NCBI GenBank assembly: GCA_031288005.1
Contig: JAITSE010000096.1
Location: forward strand, 1 to 16,962
DNA length: 16,962 bases
Direction: 5' to 3'
Source of the DNA: Treponema sp.
Lineage (GTDB): Bacteria > Spirochaetota > Spirochaetia > Treponematales > Breznakiellaceae
Shown here piece after piece: positions 8,668-15,478 of this stretch. A model generated the notes under the pieces. It had not been told where the DNA came from, did not search any database, and saw nothing but the letters and a program-made list of their open reading frames with translations. How positions within the stretch are numbered: the first letter of the stretch is position 1; each line of letters opens with the position of its first letter. The translations under genes and the position numbers were made by a program.

Positions 8668-9648
8668 GTGGAAAAAGAGTTAATTGCCGGAATCGGCGAT
8701 TCGGGCCGCCGGCTGGATAGAATTTTGCGCCGGGCTCTTCCTGCTGCGCCCCTTTCCTTAATACACCGTTTGCTAAGGAAAGGCAAAATAACGGTAAATG
8801 GTATCCCCGGTAAAGGAAAAGACCGAATCTCCGAGGGATCCAGAATAGGAATACCGAAAGAAACGGCATTGTTTGAATACCGGACTGAGAATTCGCAGTC
8901 CAACCTGGAAAGCGCTCCCGCTCCGTTCTTAAAATTACCTGACCTGCATATACTGTTGGAAGAAGCCGGCCTCCTCATTTTAAATAAGCCCGCGGGCCTT
9001 GCGGTCCATGGGCCAGGCCGGAATTGTCTTGACGCCCTTGTTCTTGCCTATCTCCGGGACAAACTGCCGCCTTCCCTTTCCTTCAAGCCAGGCCCTCTAC
9101 ACAGACTGGATCAAATTTCCAGCGGAATCATTGTCTTTTCAAGAACTTTGGCCGGAGCACGGGCCTTTAGCGCCATGATGAAAGCGCGGAATCTGCGGAA
9201 AACCTACCTGGCCCTGACCGACGGCCTTGCCGGGAAGGCGGTTTGGGAAGACGCTCTTGTTAGAGATAAAACGCTGAAAAAAACCCTGGTGGTAAAAGAA
9301 AAACAGGCCCTGGCCAAGTCCGCAAAAACCAAGGTCTTTCCCCTGGCGCTTCATCCTGACTATTCGCTTATCGTTTTGGAAATCGAGACCGGCTTGACCC
9401 ACCAGATTCGGTCGCAGGCGGCCTTTCACGGGCATCCCCTAAGCGGCGACCGGAAATACGGCGGCAGCCCCTTGAAGGGCGGCCCATTTCTCCACGCTCT
9501 TTCCCTGGGTTTTCCAGATCGGGGACTTCCTATTGAAATTGAGGAGCTTCAAGGCCGGACCATTAGCGCTCCGCTCCCAGGCCCTTTCTTACGGCAGATC
9601 CGAAAAATCTTCGGAAAAATCCCGCTCCCACGTCCCGGTCAACCCTGA
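8668..9648 (+). CDS. RluA-family pseudouridine synthase (RluC/RluD-like)
   Basis: Enzymes of this family convert uridine to pseudouridine in 23S rRNA or tRNA. The 326 residues show an N-terminal S4-like RNA-binding region (LIHRLLRKGKITVNG, about 30-45) and a catalytic domain with LNKPAGLAVHG, the catalytic HRLDQISSG (Asp 148; usually HRLDxxTSG) and the uracil-pocket THQIR segment (from T244), here preceded by GL where GR is usual. The exact target cannot be told from sequence alone. The start is GTG at 8668, five bases after the previous stop and behind a close GAGG. It is the last gene of the forward train; a new promoter follows after its stop. Confidence 0.92.
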   Translation: MEKELIAGIGDSGRRLDRILRRALPAAPLSLIHRLLRKGKITVNGIPGKGKDRISEGSRIGIPKETALFEYRTENSQSNLESAPAPFLKLPDLHILLEEAGLLILNKPAGLAVHGPGRNCLDALVLAYLRDKLPPSLSFKPGPLHRLDQISSGIIVFSRTLAGARAFSAMMKARNLRKTYLALTDGLAGKAVWEDALVRDKTLKKTLVVKEKQALAKSAKTKVFPLALHPDYSLIVLEIETGLTHQIRSQAAFHGHPLSGDRKYGGSPLKGGPFLHALSLGFPDRGLPIEIEELQGRTISAPLPGPFLRQIRKIFGKIPLPRPGQP

Positions 9649-9661
9649 ATTGACATCCCAA

Positions 9662-9671
9662 TTAAGCTTAA
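9662..9671. repeat. 10-bp palindrome TTAAGCTTAA
   Basis: A short perfect palindrome lies between the pseudouridine synthase stop and the permease promoter. It has no T run and does not look like a terminator. It may be chance. Confidence 0.25.
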
Positions 9672-9697
9672 GAGACGCCTCCCGCTGCAAACTTTAC

Positions 9698-9726
9698 TTG
9701 ACAAAAATTTGACCAATGTATATATT
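9698..9726 (+). promoter_or_regulatory. Near-consensus sigma-70 promoter of the permease gene
   Basis: TTGACA at 9698-9703 (6 of 6) and TATATT at 9721-9726 (5 of 6) are separated by exactly 17 bases. This is the best-matching promoter in the window. Transcription would start near 9733, inside the palindrome at 9724-9738 and about 34 bases before the start codon. Confidence 0.7.
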
Positions 9727-9738
9727 TCATAGTGAAAT
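9724..9738. promoter_or_regulatory. Operator-like palindrome over the -10 and start point
   Basis: ATTTCATAGTGAAAT has perfect 6-base arms and a 3-base centre. It overlaps the end of the -10 element and the expected transcription start, the classic place for a repressor site. No regulator gene for it is apparent nearby except the sigma-factor remnant downstream. Confidence 0.4.
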
Positions 9739-9766
9739 TATAAGATATACTGAAAGGAGAGCCGGT

Positions 9767-10978
9767 ATGAAAAAAAAGATTTTGGATACCTGCGTATTGT
9801 CACTGCAAAACCTCAAGGCTAAACCGGTCAGGACAGCCTGTATTTCGATTGTCGCAGCGATCCTTGCATTCACTCTTTATGTTGGATCTATTATTGTCGT
9901 GAATCTTCGCCAGGGTTTAGGCGCCATGACCAGACGCTTTGGCGCGGATCTTATGGTCGTTCCAAAAGGGGCTGGAAAAACAGCTCAGTCTGTATTGCTT
10001 GGCGGGGAAAACGGTTACTTTTATTTTGACGCAGACGTTACCAAAATGATTGCCGGAACTGCCGGCATAGCCTGCGCTTCGCCTCAGTTTTTTCTCGCCT
10101 CCCTTTCAACCGAATGCTGCGATGCAGCGGTGCAGCTTATCGCCTATGATCCCGCCACTGATTTTGTGGTTCAGCCGTGGATTGCGGAAAAATATTCCGG
10201 TTCCGTAGGCGACGGACAGCTTGTAGCAGGCAGCAGGATTTCCATCCAGGATAATGGCAGCATCAAACTGTTCAATCATGAATACCCGGTGGCGGCGCGG
10301 CTCTCAAGCAGCGCGAGCGGGTTTGATACCTCAATTTTTATGACCATGAATACCATGCGGCAGCTTATCGGCCTCGCCCACGCTGAAAATTATAATTTTC
10401 TGGCGGACAAATACGGGGACAGGGCGATTTCCGCCGTTCTTGTCAAAGCGGATCAGATGACGGATATATCAGTTCTTGCATATACCTTAGGACGGGAAAT
10501 TGAGGATGTGGAAATCCTTGTGTCCCAGAAAATTTTTTCCAGCATCGCCGATGCCCTCTCAGGTCTTCTACGGTATATCCGCGCTTTCTCCGTAATGATC
10601 TGGGCGCTGGCGCTTATCGTACTGGCCGCGATGTTTTCAGGCTTTGTCCATGAGCGGAAAAAAGAATTCGCCCTGTTGCGAATTCTAGGAGCCACAAAGA
10701 AAAAACTTGTCGCTTTTGTGGTAATCGAATCGGCCCTTGCCGGTATTGCAGGAAGCGCTGTAGGCATCCTTCTCGCGGCTCTCGTGGTTTTTCCATTCAG
10801 CACAATGATAAGCGAGCGCCTTGAACTTCCGTACCTTGACGCGCCAATATACAGAATTATACTGCTTACCGCGGGCAGCTTGTTACTCTCCGTCATTGTG
10901 GGGCCCCTTGCTTCACTCTGCTCGGCGATCCGGATCAGCCGGGTGGAAACATATTTTACCATGCGGGAGGGAGAATAG
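9767..10978 (+). CDS. FtsX/MacB-type ABC transporter permease
   Basis: The 403-residue protein has one membrane segment after a short basic N-terminus (TACISIVAAILAFTLYVGSI), a large extracytoplasmic domain (about 45-275, opening with FGADLMVVPKG, typical of MacB-like core domains), then three membrane segments: about 280-300, 325-355 and 370-395. The HERKKEFALLRILGATKKKL stretch between the first two C-terminal segments is the FtsX-family coupling signature. Such permeases export small molecules, lipoproteins or peptides, or act as mechanotransmitters. The cargo is unknown. I chose ATG 9767, with AAGGAGA at 9754-9760, over an in-frame ATG at 9716 that lies inside the promoter. The gene looks intact, but its partner ATPase gene, overlapping by one base (TAGTG), is broken. 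Confidence 0.88.
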   Translation: MKKKILDTCVLSLQNLKAKPVRTACISIVAAILAFTLYVGSIIVVNLRQGLGAMTRRFGADLMVVPKGAGKTAQSVLLGGENGYFYFDADVTKMIAGTAGIACASPQFFLASLSTECCDAAVQLIAYDPATDFVVQPWIAEKYSGSVGDGQLVAGSRISIQDNGSIKLFNHEYPVAARLSSSASGFDTSIFMTMNTMRQLIGLAHAENYNFLADKYGDRAISAVLVKADQMTDISVLAYTLGREIEDVEILVSQKIFSSIADALSGLLRYIRAFSVMIWALALIVLAAMFSGFVHERKKEFALLRILGATKKKLVAFVVIESALAGIAGSAVGILLAALVVFPFSTMISERLELPYLDAPIYRIILLTAGSLLLSVIVGPLASLCSAIRISRVETYFTMREGE

Positions 10979-11749
10979 TGGGACTTCTTGAGCTTAGGGA
11001 ACTTACAAAAGTATACAAACGGAGAGACAAGCCTTTTAACGTGGTAAACTACGTGAGCCTTTCTGTCGATCCCGAGGATTTTATCAGTATTACCGGGCGG
11101 TCGGGCAGCGGGAAAAGTACCCTCCTCAATATGAGCGCGGGCCTCCTCCGCCCCACAAGCAGATCGATCCTTATTGAGAGGAGAGATATTCACCGTTTGA
11201 ACGACAAAGATATATCCTTACCTGCGGAATGAAAAAATCGGCTATGTCCCCAAGGGCAGAGCCTCCTTTCAAACTTCACTGTTTTCGATAATGTTTGTAT
11301 TCCTTGGTTTTTGTTTAAGCGTGAAGGGGATGTTGAAGGAAGATCCTTATATACTGCTTGAAAAAACCGGGATAAGCCGCCTTGCCGCATCGTATCCTAA
11401 AGAACTCTCCGGCGGAGAAATGCGGCGGGTGGCAATTGCCCGTTCCCTTATCAACAAACCCAGACTCCTTATTGCCGACAAGCGACATTGATGCGGAGAC
11501 CACCGCGGAGATAATGCGGCTCTTCAGCGATATTGCCCGGGAAGGAACGGCGGTAATTATTGTTACCCATGAACTTGATACCCTCAACTATGGAAACAGG
11601 GCCTACCGGATGGACGCAGGAAGTTTGCTGCCTCATGCCGCTTGAAAGGCAGACTTGTTACGGAATACGGCGAGGAACATGAAGCCTCGTTTGCCGGTAT
11701 AGTTAACCGGCTTACAGTAAAATTTTCAAATTTCACTGTAACGTCCTAA
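10978..11749 (+). pseudogene. MacB/LolD-type ABC transporter ATPase, degraded
   Basis: The start is a GTG that overlaps the permease stop and follows GGGAGGGAG. The Walker A GRSGSGKST is intact, but the coding sense then jumps between frames. One extra T near 11218-11219 is followed by a missing C near 11248-11251 (restoring GYVPQGQS, the Q-loop), and an extra A near 11353. The signature LSGGE at 11405-11419 is readable. Then, where DEPTS should follow LLIAD, about 8 bases are missing near 11480, removing the Walker B glutamate and shifting frame again. The D-loop and H-loop segments (SDIDAETT, IIVTHELD) read in a third frame, and a final shift near 11640 leads into a C-terminal tail ending at 11749. 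Repaired, it would be about 255 residues. It cannot make a working ATPase unless the sequence contains errors. Confidence 0.88.
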
Positions 11750-11763
11750 GAGGCAGCAGGAGT

Positions 11764-11995
11764 TCCGCAGAGAATTGTACTCAGGATATTTTTCTTGCTC
11801 TTTATGAGAGAAAATATGCCCAGGCTCAAAGACTATGTCAACATCTGCGGATGGCTGTATAAAATCGCGGGGAATATCTCTAAACGCTACTCCGCTTCTA
11901 TTCGGAGGGAACGCAAAAAATTTACGGCGCCTTTTATAAATCCAGGAAGCGGCGGAGCGGAATCGCCGGTTGACAACATAGCCGCAAAAATATAA
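11764..11995 (+). pseudogene. Possible fragment of an ECF-type RNA polymerase sigma factor
   Basis: One frame from 11773 reads CTQDIFLALYERK, like the region 2 helix of ECF sigma factors (the common pattern is a QDxFLxLYE or QDVFLRLW type). A second frame then reads PRLKDYVNICGWLYKIAGNISKRYS, resembling their GWLYRIARN segment at the end of region 2. Dropping one A from the run at about 11811-11814 joins the two. The N-terminus and region 4 are not visible, and the frame ends at 11995. It follows the dead ATPase gene directly, so both may be remains of one transporter-plus-regulator cassette. The assignment rests on short motifs read by eye. Confidence 0.5.
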
Positions 11996-12084
11996 CCCTT
12001 AAAGAAGAGCGGATTGCCTAATCTCAGTACAATAAAGAGAATATCCCCTAGGAACTCTTTCAGCAGTGCCTGTCGGTATTAACA
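11996..12084. other. Spacer between the decayed island and the convergent SPOR gene
   Basis: There is no gene here. A loose inverted repeat, AAAGAG at about 12035-12040 with CTCTTT about 15 bases downstream around a CCTAGG core, could fold on either strand, but no T run follows closely. I see no clear terminator for either of the converging transcripts. Confidence 0.3.
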
Positions 12085-12939
12085 TTAAGGCCGGGCATAG
12101 CTCTGCCATACAATACTGGATGTCAGATCTATATAAGGTTTGCCGTCTATTGACTTGACAAGGGAAAGCCAGTAATCCGCTTCGCTTTGCGAAGTATAAG
12201 GGCCGATTCGTACTCTGTACCAGATTTCGCCTTTCACATCCCCGTTTTCAATGACCGTGTTAAGACCCTTAGCCGCCAGAATATCCCGGGCCTTATCAGC
12301 CTGATTTTTTGTGGGAAAAGAGCCTGTCTGTACCCAATAGGCGTTAAACGTTTTACTCTGCTGCTGTCGGACTGCCGGCTTGACAACGGCGGCGGGTATT
12401 TTTACCGCAGTTTTGCCGACTGCGGCGGTTCCGCTCGTTTTGGCCGCGGTTTTCTGCCGGACTGTCTGAGGCGTAGATATTTTAGGCGGAGAAGGCGCAT
12501 CCGGAACCGCTGCAGATGAAGGCCTCGCTACATTAATGATCACCTTAGCATCCCCTTCATGCCGTTCTATTAGAAGCGGCTCGGCGCCATCACTGTTGAT
12601 ATAGAATCTATTCTCCTGAATCATGGATGACTGGGCCGGAGAAATTTGCAGGGCCTCATAGTCACTGGAATTTCTCACCATATTCGCGGGATCCGCCGTT
12701 GCGGGCACTGTCAAACCGGAGGACCCTGCCGTCCCGGAAACAAGGGAACCTGCGATTTCAGGAGAAGCCGCGGAATCTAATGTTCCTGGAACCCCCGCAG
12801 GAATAGGACGCTGTGCTGGGTAAGCGGCTACAGCCGGCGCCGGATTCCGGGGTGAAAATACCAATATAGAAGCCCCGATTACAACTACGAGAAATACGCC
12901 TACCGAAATAGTTACCAGCAGCAATTTCTTTTTTTCCAT
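12085..12939 (-). CDS. Membrane-anchored SPOR-domain protein
   Basis: From the N-terminus, MEKKKLLL plus about 22 hydrophobic residues forms a signal anchor with positive residues inside. A long Ala/Pro/Ser/Thr-rich linker follows (about 30-205, including a Lys-Thr-Ala-rich stretch). The C-terminus is a SPOR domain (about 208-278: YWVQTGSFPTKNQADKARDI, then YRVRIGPYTSQSEADYW). SPOR domains bind septal peptidoglycan stripped of stem peptides, so a periplasmic cell-wall or division role is likely. An in-frame ATG at 12966 would add nine residues. I prefer 12939 because the anchor starts cleanly there and GGTGAT lies six bases upstream, but this is not certain. It lies 145 bases downstream of coaE on the same strand. 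Confidence 0.85.
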   Translation of the reverse strand: MEKKKLLLVTISVGVFLVVVIGASILVFSPRNPAPAVAAYPAQRPIPAGVPGTLDSAASPEIAGSLVSGTAGSSGLTVPATADPANMVRNSSDYEALQISPAQSSMIQENRFYINSDGAEPLLIERHEGDAKVIINVARPSSAAVPDAPSPPKISTPQTVRQKTAAKTSGTAAVGKTAVKIPAAVVKPAVRQQQSKTFNAYWVQTGSFPTKNQADKARDILAAKGLNTVIENGDVKGEIWYRVRIGPYTSQSEADYWLSLVKSIDGKPYIDLTSSIVWQSYARP

Positions 12940-13083
12940 AACTATATCACCATCTCCAAAATCCATGCCCCGGGGAAATTTCTACCCGGAGAACTAGTAT
13001 ACGCTTTAAGTATCGGATTCCCGCATAAAATATTAAGGAATGAATTTAAAGTGTCCCGCATCACTCTCCGCGGAATCTCCGCT

Positions 13084-13716
13084 TCAGAGAAGCCCCAAAG
13101 CGGTGGCAAGAGAAACTATCCGTTTCTCCAGACCGCGGCGCCAAATGCAGGCGCAGGCATGAGTCCAGCCCCGGTTGTATACGGTATAAACACCGGGTTT
13201 CTTCAGATATACGGAAGTGAAGCCTCGCTGCCCCGCAATCCGTTTAAGTAGCCCGGTCCAGGACAGGCGGTCCCGCTTTCTCGCTCTGATAAGACGCGTC
13301 AGGAGAGACGCCTTGACGAGGATTACGGCATCCAGCAAATCAAACACTGCCGACCTATGGAGCAGCGCCGCGTTTATTATGCAATGCCGCCCTTCCTGGC
13401 TTGCGATCCATTCGTGGGTGAGCCGGTTTGCCGCCGGGTGGACTATCCCTTCCAGGGCGGCGAGCTCCCCTGGATTCCCGAAGACCAAAGCGCCCAGCCG
13501 CCTGCGGTCGACCGTCCCGTCCTGCCCCAGGATGTGGGGGCCGAACCGGGCAACGATGACGTCCCGTTCAATTTCGAGGGCTTTGTGCCCCAGTTTGTCC
13601 ACGTCCAGGACCGGGATGCCCCGCGCTTCAAACAGCCGGGCCACATGATTCTTCCCGGCGCAGTAGGTTCCGGTCAGGCCTATTATAAGGGATCGAGACT
13701 CCTCGTTTTTTTTCAT
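13084..13716 (-). CDS. coaE: Dephospho-CoA kinase
   Basis: CoaE phosphorylates the 3'-hydroxyl of dephospho-CoA, the last step of coenzyme A synthesis. The 210 residues show the P-loop region GLTGTYCAGKNHVA (13-26), DVDKLGH (38-44, the DxD-type acidic pair near the phosphate acceptor), the VHP motif (92-94), and an Arg-rich lid (RLIRARKRDRLS). The last P-loop position is Asn where most family members have Ser or Thr after GK. The C-terminus keeps the VYNRG segment. The start ATG at 13716 has only a weak ribosome binding site. It is divergent from the DUF362 gene and upstream of the SPOR gene on the same strand. Confidence 0.92.
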   Translation of the reverse strand: MKKNEESRSLIIGLTGTYCAGKNHVARLFEARGIPVLDVDKLGHKALEIERDVIVARFGPHILGQDGTVDRRRLGALVFGNPGELAALEGIVHPAANRLTHEWIASQEGRHCIINAALLHRSAVFDLLDAVILVKASLLTRLIRARKRDRLSWTGLLKRIAGQRGFTSVYLKKPGVYTVYNRGWTHACACIWRRGLEKRIVSLATALGLL

Positions 13717-13725
13717 ATTTTGGAT

Positions 13726-13765
13726 ATACTACTCTTGACTTAAAGGCAACGTCAACATTTACAAT
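13726..13765. promoter_or_regulatory. Overlapping divergent promoters for coaE and the DUF362 gene
   Basis: On the forward strand TTGACT (13735-13740) is followed after 19 bases by TACAAT (13760-13765). On the reverse strand TTGACG (13755 down to 13750) is followed after 18 bases by TAGTAT (13731 down to 13726). The two -35 elements face each other as an inverted repeat, TTGAC and GTCAA, 11 bases apart, so the two promoters occupy the same DNA and probably cannot fire at once. The spacings are slightly long, so exact elements are uncertain. Confidence 0.4.
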
Positions 13766-13817
13766 TCGGACCCGGTAAGATATATTTTTTTAAATTTTTT
13801 TGAATAGAGAGGGAATC

Positions 13818-14906
13818 ATGTCGTCTACGGTTTATTTTTCCAATATGGCCTATTCCGCTTACGAAGCGGATCAGACCCTGCCGAGGAAAATGGGACGCCA
13901 GCTTGAAAAAAGCGGTCTTGGAGACAAGGTAAAGGACAAGAGCGTGGCCATCAAGATCCATGTGGGCTCGGAAATAGGCTACTCCACCATTCCGCCTGTC
14001 TTCATGCGTATCCTCGCCGCTTTTGTGAAAGAACACGGGGGGAAGTGCTTCTTTGTGGATCATTACATAGCCTCCCGCCATCCTGAACACCGGGGCTATA
14101 CCCAGGAAAGCCTGGGCGCTCCCGTTCTGGAAGCCGCAGGTCACCTGGGCAAGTACCTGTACACCAAAGAGGTGAACCACAAGGGATTCAAGCATGTGGA
14201 CATAGCCGGCCTTGTGCATGATGCGGACTTCCTCATCAATTTTTCCCATGTAAAAGGCCACGGCTGCTGCGCCTACGGCGGCGCGGTGAAGAACATCGCC
14301 ATGGGCTGCGTCAGCGACCGTACCCGCCGGGAACAGCACGGCCTTGAGGGGGGCCTTAGCTGGGACGAGGCCAAATGCGTACACTGCGACGCCTGTGTGC
14401 AAGCCTGTAACCACAAGGCCAACTCCTTCGATAAAGACGGGAAATACAGTATCAATTTTCATAACTGTACATTGTGCCGGCACTGTTACAAGGTCTGTCC
14501 CGCCGGGGCCATCACCTTGACGGATTCAAGCTATTACGACTTCCAAAAGGGCCTGGCCATTTGTACCAAGACCGTTCTTGACACCTTTGAGCCGGGGAAC
14601 GTGTTCTACATCAACCTCCTCATCCAGATTACGGCGATGTGCGACTGCTGGGGCATGACCACCCCTTCCCTGGTCCCTGACATAGGGGTCATGTCTTCCT
14701 GGGACATCGCGGCCATAGACACCGCCAGTCTGGACCAGATCAACTACGAAAAGTTGAACCCCGAAGGCATTCCAGAAGGAATTGTCCTAGGCGATCACGG
14801 CCACCTCTTTGAGCGCCTCCACGGGAAGGATCCCTATTCTCAGATCCGCTTCCTGGAAGAACTGGGCATGGGCAAAGGGGAATATTCCCTGGAGATGATA
14901 AAATAG
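13818..14906 (+). CDS. DUF362-family protein with two 4Fe-4S clusters
   Basis: The 362-residue protein has an N-terminal DUF362-type domain (VAIKIHVGSEIGYSTIPP at about 40-58, and the FSHVKGHGCCAYGGAVKNIA segment at about 138-157). Two ferredoxin motifs follow, C187xxC190xxC193xxxC197 and C217xxC220xxC223xxxC227, each able to hold a 4Fe-4S cluster, before a C-terminal domain with further cysteines (CDCWG). It is presumably a cytoplasmic electron-transfer or iron-sulfur protein. The role of the family is not established. A TTG at 13800 is in frame, but ATG 13818 is preferred because it follows GAGAGGGA at 13807-13814. It is a single-gene unit facing away from coaE, typical of strict anaerobes. 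Confidence 0.85.
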   Translation: MSSTVYFSNMAYSAYEADQTLPRKMGRQLEKSGLGDKVKDKSVAIKIHVGSEIGYSTIPPVFMRILAAFVKEHGGKCFFVDHYIASRHPEHRGYTQESLGAPVLEAAGHLGKYLYTKEVNHKGFKHVDIAGLVHDADFLINFSHVKGHGCCAYGGAVKNIAMGCVSDRTRREQHGLEGGLSWDEAKCVHCDACVQACNHKANSFDKDGKYSINFHNCTLCRHCYKVCPAGAITLTDSSYYDFQKGLAICTKTVLDTFEPGNVFYINLLIQITAMCDCWGMTTPSLVPDIGVMSSWDIAAIDTASLDQINYEKLNPEGIPEGIVLGDHGHLFERLHGKDPYSQIRFLEELGMGKGEYSLEMIK

Positions 14907-15068
14907 TATCTACAGGGAGTAAAATTTATATATCATCTGAACAAGGGATCTGGCTGCTGTGGAGCTTATTCCGGGGGAGGACGGGGTAATTTGCGAAACA
15001 TTTAGATTTTACGTGAGGCAAGCCGGCCTCTTGCATAATTTCTCATTTTAAGATAGAATAATCTCACT

Positions 15069-15206
15069 GTGAACACTAACGGCCCCGGCGCGTATACTTT
15101 TCCAAATCCCGAAACTCCGGGCGCAGCGCAGACAGCAGACAGCAGACAGCAGACAGCAGACAATTATGGGCCGCTGATTACTCTTGTCAAGCCCATAAGA
15201 GCATGA
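15069..15206 (+). CDS. Possible small ORF containing the heptamer repeat
   Basis: GTG at 15069 opens 45 codons to a TGA at 15204-15206. The product is polar, with Gln, Thr, Ala and Asp from the repeat, ending NYGPLITLVKPIRA. A possible promoter ends ten bases upstream, which would leave almost no leader, and there is no ribosome binding site. It is not recognised and may well be non-coding. Confidence 0.15.
   Translation: MNTNGPGAYTFPNPETPGAAQTADSRQQTADNYGPLITLVKPIRA
15129..15161. repeat. Heptanucleotide tandem repeat (CAGACAG, about 4.7 copies)
   Basis: Four perfect copies of CAGACAG in a row are followed by CAGAC. The unit is 7 bases, not a multiple of three, so a change in copy number would shift any reading frame through it. 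It lies in the 14907-15455 gap. Confidence 0.95.
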
Positions 15207-15443
15207 TTCCCCTTCTTTTTTTATCTTTTCTCATGTTTCCGCCGGATGGCTTTTTACAAGCGCGCAAAAAACCGCCCGAATTTCATTTTTTGTTAAAACG
15301 CCTGACTTCTCCATATAGAGAAGCGCCGGCTTTTATTCGTATTGAGGGTTTAATACCCAAGAACCCGCTTGTGCGGGGGAGGCTCTGCGGCGTGGTATGG
15401 TTTATTACAAAATGTATAAAAAAGCAGACGGCAATTTAAGGGC

Positions 15444-15472
15444 TTGGCAATAAAGTTATAATATGATATTAT
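15444..15472 (+). promoter_or_regulatory. Promoter of the restriction endonuclease gene
   Basis: TTGGCA (15444-15449, 5 of 6) and TATTAT (15467-15472, 5 of 6) are 17 bases apart. This would start transcription at about 15479, the A of the start codon, giving a leaderless message. A perfect TATAAT also occurs at 15457-15462 but without a matching -35. Confidence 0.4.
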
Positions 15473-15474
15473 AA
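15456..15474. promoter_or_regulatory. 19-bp perfect palindrome at the endonuclease promoter
   Basis: TTATAATATGATATTATAA has 9-base arms around a single G with no mismatch. It covers the -10 region and ends four bases before the start codon. Each arm also contains TATAAT reading outward on opposite strands. It could be an operator controlling the restriction module or a two-way promoter core. Low base complexity raises the odds of chance. Confidence 0.5.
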
Positions 15475-15478
15475 AAAT

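Larger units (their letters stand above)
14907..15455. other. Long intergenic region with repeat, possible small ORF and composition change
   Basis: No recognised gene lies here. It holds a GAGGC/GCCTC hairpin at about 15014-15030, a possible promoter (TTGCAT 15031-15036, 17 bases, TAGAAT 15054-15059), a GTG-started frame of 45 codons (15069-15206) containing the heptamer repeat, a weak 78-codon frame (15203-15439) without a good ribosome binding site, and a CCCGC-TTGT-GCGGG hairpin at 15364-15377. A frame ending just before 15060 reads ICETFRFYVRQAGLL, which I cannot assign. The stretch marks the border between the GC-richer chromosome and the AT-rich restriction module. Confidence 0.5.

Noticed and set aside
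9650..9655. Second TTGACA just after the pseudouridine synthase gene
   Set aside because: No acceptable -10 lies 16-19 bases downstream (the sequence there is AGACGC).
10453..11193. 246-codon reverse-strand frame over the permease and ATPase genes
   Set aside because: It is antisense to clear ABC transporter motifs and has no domain signature.
12030..12065. Possible two-way terminator between the sigma remnant and the SPOR gene
   Set aside because: The stem is only about six A/T-rich pairs with a long loop and no adjacent T run.
13752..14483. 243-codon reverse-strand frame opposite the DUF362 gene
   Set aside because: The forward strand encodes two exact ferredoxin motifs with a good ribosome binding site; the reverse frame is a shadow.
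15358..15385. CCCGC-TTGT-GCGGGGG hairpin resembling a type I-E CRISPR repeat core
   Set aside because: Only a single copy is present, with no spaced repeats and no cas genes nearby.
15203..15439. 78-codon forward frame before the restriction module
   Set aside because: It has no good ribosome binding site, no family likeness and a mixed composition across the GC border; it is mentioned only within the intergenic entry.
15397..15453. Short frame reading MVYYKMYKKADGN before the endonuclease gene
   Set aside because: It has only 18 codons from its ATG, with no support for translation or homology.
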